A stretch of DNA of 64,000 nt from Ochlerotatus camptorhynchus (Eukaryota; Arthropoda; Insecta; Diptera; Culicidae): the NCBI RefSeq assembly GCF_037179485.1, contig NW_027041050.1:300001-364000 (forward strand), in the 5' to 3' direction. Below the pieces are notes generated by a model. That model was not told where the DNA came from. It saw nothing but the letters and a program-made list of their open reading frames with translations, and did not search any database. This document shows positions 10,647-22,131 of the stretch, piece by piece (position 1 is the stretch's first letter; every line of letters starts with the position of its first letter). A program made the position numbers and the translations under genes.

Positions 10647-13600
10647 GGCTTAGAGTTACACACTTAGAAATAACTAATTTTACACGTGATGGAATCCATC
10701 TTTGACATAAAAGATGAGACGTTAACTAACATGTCATGTAAAATTAAGTGCTCCGGGACTGAAAATTTCGTTGCTCGACGAAAAGTATTTACGTTTTATT
10801 GAGCTGTATTTTACGTTTGTTATGACTCAAATGTATGTCAAAATTGACGCTCGTATATGTCACTCTCAGAGCAAATTTCGTAAATTTCTCGTAGCTCAAA
10901 GTCAATCCATGTAAGTCACCAATTCTTGCGGATATGGGGACTCTCCCGCTACATTCTCGAGAAATTCGCGGAAAAAGTCATTGTTTACGATTGCAACACT
11001 GGCTCTTATGAAATGCTATGGTTGCATACTCAGTAAGCATTGACGTTGACGACGACTCTGCAACTCTTTACTCCGAAAGCTTGAAAGGATCTTATGAAAT
11101 TTTCATAGGAGTGAAAGGGTAAGGAAATTTTCACCATGTTTCATGCACAGACAGACGTTTGCTGAGAGGGATTTACTATATATAGGATTAAAGTTACAGA
11201 GTGACCGAAAAGGCCATTTGCAAGTTTCAAGGTAATGCGGCCATTCTTTTTTCGACTAGCTCTACAAAGGATTTTTAACTAGTATTTTCAAAACTGTCAG
11301 AAGCTAATCAAGAGCGTTATTAACCAGTAATGCTGTTCACTGTGTTTTTAGTACGTCTACTTATGAATGTTATGATTTCAGCACGAACTATTCTGTTGAT
11401 GGATATTAACGATTACCTTTAATAAAAACTAGATTTTTTTTCTAAAAAAGCTAGAAATAAAACAAGGGAAAGTATGCCAGTTTTAGGCCCGTTAGTCCTC
11501 GAATTGGCCCTATCTTAAATTTCCCCTATTTTCATTATTTTCAATTGTTTTTTTTTTCGATACAATGTTCGAACATATCTTTTGACATCAATCTACGCAA
11601 AAAAAATCATAAAATTTTATGTCAAATTTTATTTAAACCCTGGGGTTAAAACTGTACCACTGTGTTAAAACTGGTACACTTACCCTACGTAAAATAGATC
11701 TAAACGATTACTTTCGTTTGAAAATAGTACTCATGTTGAAAAAAATGCTGTTCCTGGTAACTTTGAGTCAGCTAATTGGGAGTCCCAGCCTGTGACCTTA
11801 GCCATAGTAGTCGAAAAAAGTTTGTTAGGATCCGGTTTAGCCCCTCCTTTGCCTTTAAGATCAATCTTTCCATAGATCTTTGTGTTGAGATTTGTGAAAA
11901 AATTTCAATTGGCCGCAGTTGAGAAACATATGGAGGGTTGAATCATTGGGTATTACAGGTATCGAAGCGCTCGATTTGATTTATAGTCCTGCTTGCGAAA
12001 TTCTTGCAAATGGAACGATGGTCACCTCAAAAACTGCATATTTTCTGCCTAAACTGGACCACTTGTTGCAAAATTTTGCTGCTTCGCTCTGGACTTCAAA
12101 ATGTGTGCTGTAAACTCCTAATTTGCGCAATCGCATTTTTCCTCCTACAAATCCAAATGAAATCAAAGGTATATGCAATTGGGTTCTTTAAGGGTATTGA
12201 GGTAAATGCATATTCGTATTCGTATTCGTATTCGTGTTCTGCATTAAAAATGGAACCCAAACCCAAAATTTCATCAATTTTGGTCCATTGGAAGTATTTT
12301 AAATAAGTACGATTACATTAGCAAAAATCACTTTATTAGCGCCCCTCGGTGTCACTTTGTATGGGAGCGAGCTGTCAGTTTGATAGTTTAGTGTCAAACA
12401 GTGAAGTTATTATTTTGCTTTAAATCTTGATTTAAAAATCAAGATGAATGTATGTGGGTTCGAAAAAAATATCGCTTTGCTCAGAAAACGAAGCTCTTTC
12501 GCATGAAGTATAAAAAACAATACATTTTTCAAAATTATAGAACCCAATTGGTGCCAAATAATTTGAAAAAATTTAACGAAAAAAGTGGTACAAACATTCT
12601 TCTGCCATAACTTCAGAAAAATCATACGTATCACTTTCAAAATTGGGATGTAAACAGTTAAGGTAGCTAACAATGACATTTTAAAATTAACGTTGGTGGC
12701 AGGTCATTGCATAAAATATCGGTGAAAAATATCTACTTTTTTAAATACAAACATTTATATATTTTTATGATGTGTGAAGCAAGGTGATGAATTTGTTAAT
12801 TCCAGCTATATAGTTATAAATAAAGGACGTAAATAGTTAACGACAAACAAAGACATAAGTTCAGAAGTGCTGAGAAGTCATAGAATTATAAACCACTCTA
12901 TTATTATTTCAATAGAATTGACAACCCCCTTGATTCCCTTTCTCATTTTAAAGCTGGTATAATCAATTTGACAGATTAATGTCTTTCTATACCACTTGAA
13001 ATCACTGAATGGGGTCGATTTTGAATGATGGAGTTCCACATATATTATGTGCTGTAGCGCCAATTGAAAAAAGTGGTTTGAAAACAAAGATGGAGGTGCT
13101 GTGCAAAGGTGTTATGTCAAGACCAACAATTAATAAATTTAGATGATCAAGTTTGGAACCCACCACAGCATGCTTTTGGCGCTACTGTATATGGACGATC
13201 TAATGTAAAATACTGCGGTAGCCACCGTACAGTTCTATCAAAACTTCAGCATTTTCATTGATCCATCAGGGGGTCTCGGCTCCATTTTGTGGACGGGCCT
13301 TGTTGGGCCGTTTTCTAGCGAGCCGAGGCCTACATTCGCAAACCTAAAACACAATCGGGTAAAGGAGAATTTACCCTACCTGTTCATTTTGTTGGCTTGC
13401 GTTGGTGGACTTCGGTTCCTGCAGCGTAGATAGAGTCGTCCCCCTCGGTTCGCGACCAGGTGGCCTTGCAGGGTTGGGGCAAGAGTTGGGGCCTTTTCAG
13501 TTGTTGGTCTTGATATTATAGACAAATGGTATGTTCCTTATTCAAGAAAAAAAATTTATATATCGAAAGTAACAACGACGTTATGAAAATTTGCTCTTGA

Positions 13601-13831
13601 ATTAACTGTAGTCGTCGTCGTAGACGCCAACGTAATCGCCGTCGTAGTCGCCGTAGGCAGTACCATTCGTATATTTAAAATTAACCATCAACTGCTGACA
13701 CTATACGAACTATCGCGTATCTATGTTGTTCATTACATACCAAGCGAAAACTTAATCATATTTTGTTGTGGAGTGTTGTGGTTTTTAAAAGCGCGACGAC
13801 CCTGGAGGGATCGTTTTTGTTTGGGGAAGAG
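10647..13831. other. No gene seen; short tandem repeats and T-rich DNA
   Basis: A (tattcg)4 microsatellite lies at 12,211-12,234 and a gtc/gcc-rich imperfect triplet tract at 13,611-13,654. A GC-richer patch at about 13,260-13,500 stands out but has no ORF. Frames between 11,919 and 13,087 are short and unconvincing. Confidence 0.4.
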
Positions 13832-14220
13832 AAATATTCAAGGTTGCAAATACTCATTTCAGCTAAAATAATGTTTTTTGGAATAATAAAACCAAAAGAT
13901 GGTATGATGGCATGTTTAACTTGTAACTTACAAGAAGATGTTACAAAGTATGCGTTTGAAACATAAAACCTGTAAATTTTGCTTTCTATGAGTCACAATC
14001 AGCGATTTGCTGATCGCTGAGTGAGTGAGTGAGTTTGTGAAAAATCGCTGATTGTAACTCTCATGAAGTGAAATAAACAGGTTTAATATGTCAAACACAT
14101 TCTTTGCAACCTCTTCTTGTATCCTACCAATTCAAAATTTGATCATGGCATCTAATTATTTCATAATTTAGAAAAACATTGTTTAAGCTGAAATGAGTAT
14201 TTGCAACCTTGTAAATATTT
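13832..14220. mobile_element. Large imperfect foldback element (~180-bp arms)
   Basis: The outer tract caaggttgcaaatactcatt is mirrored by aatgagtatttgcaacctt at the right end. The similarity continues inward through agaaaaacattg, cttcttgta, acctgt and tcacaatcagcgattt/aaaatcgctgattgt. The arms are roughly 13,832-14,011 and 14,042-14,220, with a short gagt-repeat loop. The inner half of the arms recurs at 37,920-38,110, giving a second family member. No protein is encoded. Confidence 0.75.
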
Positions 14221-15527
14221 AGGCCCAATTACCCATTTTTCCAGGGGCGCGTTTAGAATAATAATTTAGTTCAAAAGCCAAAAGCACAAAAAGTAAATAA
14301 GAACGCAAAAACAAAAGAAGTGCTTTGACCTAATCAATGTGTATCTTCATCCGATAGACCGTACTGGGGCTGAGTTTGGGGTCAAGAAGTAGTGATGGGG
14401 CTTATTACCGATGTCACTTCACGGTTAAAACTTGTCACTTGTCGTCACGGTGAAGTGATTCCCATTTGATTTGTACGGCAATCACGGCTCTTATTCTGAA
14501 TATCACTTCATTATCCCCGTGTAGTGACACCCGTAATAAGGCCCGATAGTGTACTATTTCCTTATTGGACACATTGGTTCAATTCTGTAGCTTAGAATTT
14601 TACCTTTGATATCGTATGGATTTTTTAACAGAGCGTACAAATATTGACTGCCTACCTGAGCAAAGTCGGTTAACAAAATGAAAGCAAATCGATATTAAAG
14701 TTTGCAGTTCCTATCATAATGAAAACACATTTTGATTTCAATTGTCGCGACAGAAGTCTGATATTATATTGGGCTTTCATTATGCAGTCAAGACTTTTTT
14801 AATCTGCCGTTAATTTCGTGTTTAAAATTTGATTTAAGTTCATCGGTCGTTGAACTAACGATTATTGTTTATTTGTTTTGTTTAACACATTTTAGGTCAT
14901 TCGTGACTAGCCCGAGTAGAGATTTGAGCTTAATTCTTTCAGCGTGAGAAGCATGGATGCTAACCATTTACGCCAGGCCCGTATTCAGTTAAACATTATG
15001 AATGCAAAATCAGTAATCACATTGATTTCATTGAAAACTGAATCAGTTTTCCGTTTGATTCAATAGTGTAAAATGTTGCTCTCATTTTTGCTGTGTTAAC
15101 CGTTAAGTCAACCAAAATGAGATCAACTGGAGTATTCAAAATAAGTTACATCATAACACCAAATTCTGATTTCAATTTGATCTCTAGCTTTGCTCGGGTA
15201 GGCTGAGTGTGAAAACACTGCTTTATTCAATTCATTGCTCTATCCAGACTCAAAGAGCCAATAAAAACATTCAGTCACTCACGATCAGGCAACTCACACC
15301 GCTTGCCTTCGCTCACACAACATGCAATTGAGGCATTTTTCCATAGCAAATATACACTCATTCATTCAATACAAGGATTGGGTACCATCACGGAAGAATA
15401 AACGTGCTGACTGAGCTACTGACTGTCAGTGACTCGTTTACTTCCCAATCATTGAGACTCTCACGAGGCAGTGAATGATGAGACGGATGGCTGTTCATAT
15501 TCATATGAAAATGCCTCATTTAACCTG
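14221..15527. other. No gene seen
   Basis: Contains short local inverted segments, for example near 15,040, and gagtcact/agtgactc-rich stretches, but no defensible gene or element boundary. Confidence 0.35.
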
Positions 15528-16263
15528 AATGTTTTGCGCACTGTTTTTTACATAGGGAAGAGCGCTACTTCGTCGTAATCGCCCATTTTCCTTCTATCGA
15601 GCAGAAATCATTAATAATATCAATGATTTTACCATGCCCAAAACATTAATACGTTTGTTCCGATCCGGTAGTTCATAAGCCACAACATGAAACCTATTAC
15701 AGCGCATTGTATGAATATTTACACTCATTGTTCTCAAAACAAAAGAGGCGCTCGTACCGAATCCACTTTTTCTACCATCATCCGTAGCACGAAGAAAATC
15801 TAATGCCGTTTCAATGCGTTGCCGAATTTAGAATCAGTGTTAGATTTGTATTAATATCTTTACATTATTTGACTCTTTATCAAATCCAACGGTATTGTAT
15901 CGTAAACCACATTTCAAACCTCCCTCTTCCTTTTCCCATCCAAAAAAAAATGTAAATCCCCACTAACCTCGAGACAACCGCGAGTATCCGGTCCAGCTCC
16001 TTTAACTTTAAATATAAGAAATCAATAATGTATAACAAAAATGATAACTCGGCTCTGTAAAGTTTATTCGATTGAGCCTGTACAAATAAAGTAATTAATA
16101 AAAAAAAAAAAAAAATCCATCGGTACGTATGAAAAGGTGGAAAAATTTAGAAGTTATCTTTGATGAAAACATTCCATGTTTTGTTCAAACCCTTTCAAAA
16201 AAGAGAGGTAAAGTGCGGGATGTGCTTAGTAGGACGGAAATTAGATCGAAAACCCTAGTATGG
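15528..16263. repeat. Dispersed repeat, copy 2 (interrupted)
   Basis: Colinear with 3569-4107. The alignment is broken between 15,900 and 16,115 by a LINE tail. The right part resumes with cggtacgtatg and the tract gtaggacggaaattagatc. The frame open in copy 1 is closed by stops here, so the repeat is not maintained as protein. Confidence 0.65.
15901..16114 (+). mobile_element. 5'-truncated LINE 3' end with poly(A) inside repeat
   Basis: The 3' tract cgattgagcctgtacaaata and a ~20-base A run match the LINE tail at 2341-2696. The flanks are imperfect direct repeats, atccaacggtattgtat on the left (15,884-15,900) and atccatcggtacgtat on the right (16,115-16,130). The uninterrupted copy at 3569-4107 serves as the empty-site reference. 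Confidence 0.75.
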
Positions 16264-16450
16264 TTTACAATTTTTTTTTTGTTTTTCGCCTAACTGAAAG
16301 GACACTTACACAATCACTTATGAAATTTATTTATGATATAGCCATCACAACTTCAATGTTGTCTTCTTATTGTTTATGATGTTTCTAATTATATACTCAT
16401 TCCAAGTTGCATATTTCTAGAACTTAATTATTTGAGATACACACATTCAT
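16264..16450. other. AT-rich spacer ending in the SINE target site
   Basis: The last eight bases acattcat are the left TSD of the adjoining SINE. Nothing else is recognised. Confidence 0.4.
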
Positions 16451-16738
16451 GGGTCTCCCTTAGCTCAGTCGGTAAAGGCGCAACTACAAAGCAAGACCAT
16501 GCTGGAGGTGGCTGGGTTCGATTCCCGGTCCCAGTCTAGGAATTTTTCGGGCTGGAAAATTTCTCGACTTCCCTGGGCATAGAGTATGATTGTACTTGCC
16601 ACACAATTATACTAATGCAGAAATGGTACAGGCATCGAAAGCTCTCAATTAATAACTGTGGAAGTGCATCAGAACACTAAGTTGAGAGCACGCAATAAGC
16701 TAATATGCGATATGCAATAAGCTTGAAATGCGAAGAAG

Positions 16739-16770
<32 letters not shown>

Positions 16771-16789
16771 GAAGAAGAAGAAGAAGAAG
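16451..16789 (+). mobile_element. Feilai-type tRNA-derived SINE with 8-bp TSD
   Basis: The head carries a Pol III A box (tagctcagtcggtaaagg) and B box (ggttcgattcc) at the spacing of a tRNA-derived promoter. A tRNA-unrelated body follows, including ttctcgacttccctgggcat, and then a GAA-rich tail. The flanks are an 8-base direct repeat acattcat (16,443-16,450 and 16,790-16,797). This layout matches Feilai, the tRNA-related SINE family described from Aedes aegypti; the match is from recall, not a database search. A 40-bp piece of the same body lies at 54,671-54,711. Confidence 0.85.
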
Positions 16790-16797
16790 ACATTCAT

Positions 16798-18800
16798 CAA
16801 GTATTATCAAAGTACACCCAAAAACAAAACAAAAAACTGAGGTTCGGGTACCGTAATTACACCCAAGGAATTATTCACGCTGTACTCTAGTACAGTAAAC
16901 GGCTTCTAGCTCATAGCTGCCTAACGGTAATAATCATTAGATCCGCAAAGCAAAGCACTTTTATCGTTCATTGAGCTGGATTTGTGTTATTTTGCCGAAG
17001 TAGCGCCCCCACTTCTTGGGTTAGGTATAACTGGCACTATTTTTTAAACCGCTTTCAGCGTGGCGCCATCCTGAGTGTTCTAGCTATGTAATTCGCAACT
17101 GCAGCTAGGCGGGAATCGGAAAAAGGCATGCTACTACATTAACATAAACATTATTATAATCTCACTTGGATGCCTCCAGCCCCTCCGTGTGTCCTCCATT
17201 AGAAGGGCTCCATTCCAGTCAGCAGAAAATGTATACACATGCTTGTCTCGCCCCTGGCTTACACAGGAAAAATGGGAAGCCCAACCGGTGATCATGGGGA
17301 GCAACAGTACTAAGCCATGAGTGGTAGACGGCAGAGTGAAAAAAAATGGAAAACAGGGTGCATGATTAGACTTTAAAATGAAAAACAGCCATTTGGGTTG
17401 TGGTATTTACTTGTTTTGGAACCCCTCGACCCACGCCGTTACACTTTTCATCGCAATTTCGGATTCGGTGAGGCATACATTAGCACATGTTTTGCTACGG
17501 CTCTTGCTGGGAAGCACTCACTCAACCTTTCCGTTCTCCGGGTGATGCCTTCCGGACACTTGAAGCGAAAATCGGAGAAGTTGTTTGGACAGAGTTAATC
17601 CGACATGTTGTTTATTTATGTTTGTTTAACATCTTCATTGATGATGATGATGGAAATTAATTCTGTTCTGCTTTGACGAAACGTCAACAAACACTCAGTG
17701 CTGAAAAGTGTCACTTTTCTACACTGTTTTGAATAACAGCATAGCCTACGTTTCCTAGCTAAAATAACAGTGCCGAAAAGTACTACTATTCACTCAGTGC
17801 CGAAATGTTCTAATTTTCGACACTCTTTTGGGTGCCAAAAATGTTGTACCATAATAACTAGCAATGGCTAAATTTTTCAAAATGTAGTATTCTTTCAATT
17901 GAAAATTCAACTATGTAGCATTCTACTCGATATTTTAATTAGCTATCGGGGAAAAATATGTAAGAAGAAACCAATCAGTTTAAATTGTTGGACTGGCCAA
18001 AGTATTTAAATCCATGAATTGAATTAACCATCATATGACATGACCAATTGGACAAAAGGAAAACTGATATCATTTACCACAAGATATAGATTTAAAACAA
18101 TGTGATTTTGGTTTGCTGTTCGAAAAGTTACCCATTTCCTTGAACTTCTTTGAAAAATGTGTGTTGATGAATATAAAAAAAAAAACGTTTGACCCATAGT
18201 TACAAATTGGGAAACATTACTACACAGCAAAAAAAATATGAAATTTTACATAACATGTAAACCAAAACCATTTGAAAACTACATCGCTTTAAACTATGTT
18301 TTAATACAATTTTATAATTAAAATCATGAACATTAAAAGAGCATGATAAACTCATTAAATTACACATTTATTCGATTAATTTTCTTCTGCAGTGTATTAT
18401 TCAATACGCGATGTAAAAACTTATTGAAGAACAACGAATTTCAAACGATAAAACCTATAAATTTTCATGATCCTGGAAATGTAAATCAACATACATTGAG
18501 AAAGCTAATATGGCGGACGGGTCGATTATTCGATCAGTTTTTTCTCCGCCACGTATAGCAGCGGTGCCAGATATACAGATATGTCTGTATTTATACATAT
18601 TTTTGAAGTCTCGTACAAACCCAAACAGACTACAGACATTATACAGATATTTGAAACTTAATACAGATTTTGAACAGATTTTTACCAATTGGTTCCTGAA
18701 ATTTAATAACAAAATTATTTTCGAGTGTGTGCATCTTGTTATGATTATGGTACGTGTTATGATTATGAACAGCTTTTCGACTATTTTAAAGCAACATGTA
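16798..18800. other. No gene seen; scattered repeat motifs
   Basis: About 17,690-17,850 holds several copies of cagtgccgaaaagt-like motifs also found near 25,800. About 18,560-18,690 repeats acagatat/tacagat motifs. The frame 17,398-17,598 begins at a non-ATG codon and has no recognisable product. Confidence 0.4.
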
Positions 18801-19012
18801 CACACTTAGATTTTTTCGCCGAGATGGGCACCACCGAGCAGCTCGGCATTTTATTTTGCTGGTTCTCAGTGAAAAACTTGCCGAGATTCAGCTAACAATC
18901 GGGAATTTTGCCGAGATCTTAGCTAACAAACATATTTTTTTGCTGAATTTTCAGCAAAATAAAATGCCGAGCTGCTCGGTGGTGCCCATCTCGGCAAAAA
19001 AATCTAAGTGTG
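18801..19012. mobile_element. TA-flanked MITE with ~61-bp TIRs, copy A
   Basis: The left end cacacttagatttttt continues as gccgagatgggcaccacc and cgagcagctcggcatttta. The right end is the reverse complement, with about one mismatch over ~61 bp. TA dinucleotides flank both ends (18,799-18,800 and 19,013-19,014), as for Tc1/mariner-type insertion. The centre carries gccgagat and cagcaaa motifs. A relative lies at 55,059-55,266, and a diverged relative is directly adjacent on the right. Confidence 0.85.
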
Positions 19013-19014
19013 TA

Positions 19015-19224
19015 CACAGTTAGTTTTTCTACCGAGCTCGGCTGTGCAAATCTCGGCAAAAAAAAAGGTTTACTGAGATCTCAGCAAACATTTCATTTGT
19101 TTGCTGAGAATCAGCTAAGCATTTTCCGAGACTCAGCAATCAAATTTCACTATTGCTGAGATCTGAGTGAAACTTTTTTTGCCGTGATTTGTACAGCCGA
19201 GCTCGGTAGAAAAAAATAACACGC
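19015..19224. mobile_element. Second TA-flanked MITE abutting copy A
   Basis: It begins immediately after the TA at 19,013-19,014 that also bounds the preceding MITE. Its ends carry ctaccgagctcggctgt and the reverse complement acagccgagctcggtag, and its interior has gctgagatct-type motifs. A right TA lies at 19,225-19,226. It is related to but distinct from copy A. The shared TA implies insertion into, or next to, the target site of the first element. Confidence 0.75.
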
Positions 19225-19881
19225 TAACTTCAGTTTACTCACCGGGTGAGTCGATCGTACTCACTTTCGTCCGATGTATCGAGTTGTCGAAAACTGAGTA
19301 AACGAGAAATGTCAAACTGAGTAAAAGCCACTCAGTCAGCAAAATCCTAGACTTACAAAAAATGTCAACCATGTTGGAGGAAACGTCCTAGAAAACGGGT
19401 GAATGTTTCACTCAAAACGGGCGGAAATTCCTTCAGGTAAGTAGAAATTGCTTAGGGCAATGGTTCGGAGCGGTAGAATGAATCCGGAGCAGACAATTTT
19501 CATTTCCTTAAATAAAATCAAAACAAAAGCTCCCCCGCAACTTTACTCAAAAGTGAGTCAACATAAGGCTACTCAATTTTGAGTAGCCCTACTTGCCACT
19601 GAGATGACTACATTCGACTTAATTTTGAGTTGACCAGAATAAGCGTGAAGTGTGTGTGATAAGACTAAATAGGCGAATCCAATAGAAACTAAGCGATCAT
19701 TCCAGCCTCTGGTGGTGGATAAGGGAACCATCAAAAGATTGATGAGGGTTGACATTTTCGCCGTGAATCATAGACAGAGGAAAATATTTTTACCTTTTCT
19801 GATAAATTTATCCATCGCAGGTGCTTGTAATCATCATCCACATGGAATATTTTGATTTCTGTATCGATTTTGCAGTGGCTG
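19225..19881. other. No gene seen; contains a 22-bp palindrome
   Basis: A hairpin-forming sequence ggctactcaa-tt-ttgagtagcc lies at 19,567-19,588. A consensus-like splice donor caggtaagt occurs near 19,434 on the plus strand but has no convincing exon upstream. A 60-aa minus-strand frame (19,573-19,755) is not recognisable. Confidence 0.35.
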
Positions 19882-20320
19882 CCCAAGTAACAATTCTGCA
19901 ATCATGTGGCATTCACTCTGATTTATGATGGTTTTATAATGGCAATGAATAATCCATTCAGTTTAAACACAGCATTTCACAGTGTAAAACGTTCCTGCTT
20001 AGTAGCTCACCTTTTCGTTGTTTTAAAAACCTTTTACAGTCTATTTTAAAATTAAATTTAAAGTAGTTCTCAATCCCACCATAAAACTGTTCTAAAAATC
20101 AATCATAAACTTCATTAGCATTTTTTATTATTGTCTTGATAAAATTCTCTATAAACTTGTTCTATCATTAAAAAAGCAATCATAAAACCATTCGGTTTTG
20201 AATGAGAGTAAAATGCATATATTGTTGCCTTTTCGGCTTTTAAAAGAGTATCATAAAATTTCCTCCGTTTACAAATTGAACTTTAAGGATGGATCCTCAT
20301 AGTGAATAAAATCCAAATTT

Positions 20321-20566
20321 ATGACAAGGATATCTCGAAGGATAAACGAAGATGGAGAAAAAATTCAAGCGATGCTAACGACCGAAGGGAAGTCGATTTC
20401 AGTAAAATTAAGTTCTTTAGAAGAACCAGCACGTCCGGCGGAACGGGTACCATCAACGACTGAGGATCTGGTGGAGAAGAGTAAAGTGAGCGTGGTCCTC
20501 AAATTCATAAAAAAATTGTCAAAACAGTCTGAAAACAGACCAGCTTTCTCCAGACCTTGCGAATAG
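20321..20566 (+). pseudogene. Coding remnant inside the 2.25-kb element
   Basis: An 81-aa ATG frame starts atgacaaggatatctcg and ends in TAG. After it, in shifted frames, coding-like text continues: about 20,570-20,640 and 20,690-20,770, with D-G-A-L-P-E-P-S-G-R-R-G-S-F-R as its clearest stretch. Beyond the SINE it resumes at ~21,068-21,220. Copy 2 (48,490-48,900) preserves parts, including an F-R-E-Q-L-R-F-Q-L-F-D-M-R-N-V segment, but has its own stops and deletions. I do not recognise the protein. It may be a lost transposase, an ORF carried by the element, or a captured host exon. Confidence 0.4.
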
Positions 20567-20796
20567 ATGAAGATCGAAATAACTTGCATCAGTACCGATA
20601 GCAAACCACTGAAACTGTCAGTTAGCGGATACTGGTTGGTTTCCGATTTTATTCGGTGAAAGGGTCATCACTTGGAAAAAAAAATTCATTCAACCGTACA
20701 TTCCTGCATCGTTTGATGGTGCACTCCCAGAACCATCCGGAAGAAGGGGATCTTTTCGGGAATAATCGAGGTTACATCTGTGCGAAATGGGAAATG

Positions 20797-21067
20797 TTTT
20801 TTTTTTTTGTTTTTTTCCGTCGATCTTGTTTTCCGTGCTGAGCACCAATGCTACCGACGTGCCAGGAAGGCAGCTCCCACACCTGGACCCTACCTATCGA
20901 CCCATCAACTCATGAACCGGGGACCAACGGCTTTACTTCCCATCCGAAGGAAGGCGTGATCAGAGATGTTATGCCTCAGAACATTCCGGCGGCGCCGACT
21001 GGGATTGAACCCAGGCCTGCTGGGGTGAGAGGTAATCACGCTTACCACTACACCACCGGCGCCGTTT
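20797..21067 (-). mobile_element. tRNA-derived SINE, full length, with 13-bp TSD
   Basis: On the minus strand it starts cggcgccggtggtgtagtgg (A box tggtgtagtgg) and carries a B box gggttcaatcc. The head is closed by complementary ggcgccg/cggcgcc ends (20,991-21,064). The body ends gatcgacggaaaaa with an A-rich tail that appears as T-runs on the plus strand. Flanking direct repeats gaaatg(g/c)gaaatg sit at 20,784-20,796 and 21,068-21,080 with one mismatch. Other copies: 32,071-32,306, 33,081-33,285 and one entering at the right edge. It is distinct from Feilai. Confidence 0.85.
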
Positions 21068-22131
21068 GAAATGCGAAATGTCATGAACACTTTCTGAGTA
21101 ACTGGTTCCAAGGCTTCCAAGCCATCGGGAGAGAATCGCCTGGAAGAACACTGAATCGCATAGCGCTATCGAAAGATAAACAAACTTTGACGTTTAACAT
21201 TTTGTAGGCAACATTGCTGCCATAAATCTGAACGGGTTAGGATCAAGCACAATGGCTTTAGATAAATACAATTCAGTCTACAAGTTTTCTTCATGAAAGC
21301 CATTTCAAAACCTTATGAATTTGTTAAGGATTTCTTGAAAGCAAAATAACTTTTTCACAAAATGGCCCATGAAAATCAAATTTTATGCCTACGCCATATT
21401 ACAATTATTTTCTTTGTTTTTAACAATCTTCGATTTTCAATCTATATTTCCTTGGATATAACTTTATTTTCGTTAATTTAGCAATGAGAAAATACTTAGA
21501 ATGCAAAAATCATGAGAAATAAAAATCTCGGCTAAGCTTAATGATCGATCTGAGGAATATATATTTTTTTCTTAATGTTAAATAATTAGTAAAATCGAAT
21601 CCGAGGGCGGCCTCAAGTTTTTCGATGTTTTCACGTACATTTCACATCAAATTTTATATGGCACCTAAAAACTAGGCCACTTCATGAGAACTATTTACTA
21701 ATTTTGGAAAACCGGCAGGATTTTTATACGTTCAGTTTTTATTTAAATTATTTTGATAACATCGGATGGTATTTATGAATCCTTTTTTTACCTTGATTGT
21801 TGTTATTTTAGTGAACTTAGCAAGCAGCTAGGGTAAATGGCTCGGATAATGGTTTTAATTGTTGCCAAATAGCTTTTATTGTAGCTTAAATACGGTTTTG
21901 AAATGGATCTCAATGCGTATATCGTACAACCATTTTGCAGTAAATCAATCTTGAAGAGCTTAGAAAATATACCCTTCAGACACTTCTCCAGAGTGGGCCA
22001 ACTAGACAGATTCTAGCATCAATGAGGTTTTGGTGGATGCATCAATGGCAAAGCAGTCTTGACCAGGGTTTTATGAATGTTGTTTTATAGTAGCTTTGCA
22101 GTATTTCATAAAACTTGAAATGTTACTTGGG

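Larger units (their letters stand above)
19882..22131. mobile_element. ~2.25-kb dispersed element, copy 1, carrying a SINE
   Basis: It begins cccaagtaacaattc and ends gaaatgttacttggg, an imperfect terminal inverted repeat. It is colinear with 48,106-49,524 at many points, for example ttcctgcttagta, atgacaagga(t/a)atctcgaagg and gcagtaaatcaatcttgaag. Copy 1 is longer, partly because it contains the SINE at 20,797-21,067. Coding-like remnants lie between ~20,321 and ~21,220. I found no clear target duplication, so classification as a DNA element rests on the recurring ends. Confidence 0.7.

Noticed and set aside
16451..16530. Plus-strand sequence looks like a tRNA gene (A and B boxes)
   Set aside because: It continues into a non-tRNA body with GAA tail and is flanked by a TSD, so it is a SINE head. 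The anticodon arm does not pair as in a functional tRNA.
16705..16890. 61-residue plus-strand ORF with a Glu run
   Set aside because: The Glu run is the translated GAA tail of the SINE. There is no other support.
19431..19439. Consensus-like splice donor caggtaagt on the plus strand
   Set aside because: No ATG-free or coding exon, promoter or acceptor context supports it; a single donor match is expected by chance.
20991..21064. tRNA-like head on the minus strand with pairing ends
   Set aside because: The same head recurs with the same body at other sites and is flanked by target duplications, so it is a SINE promoter region.
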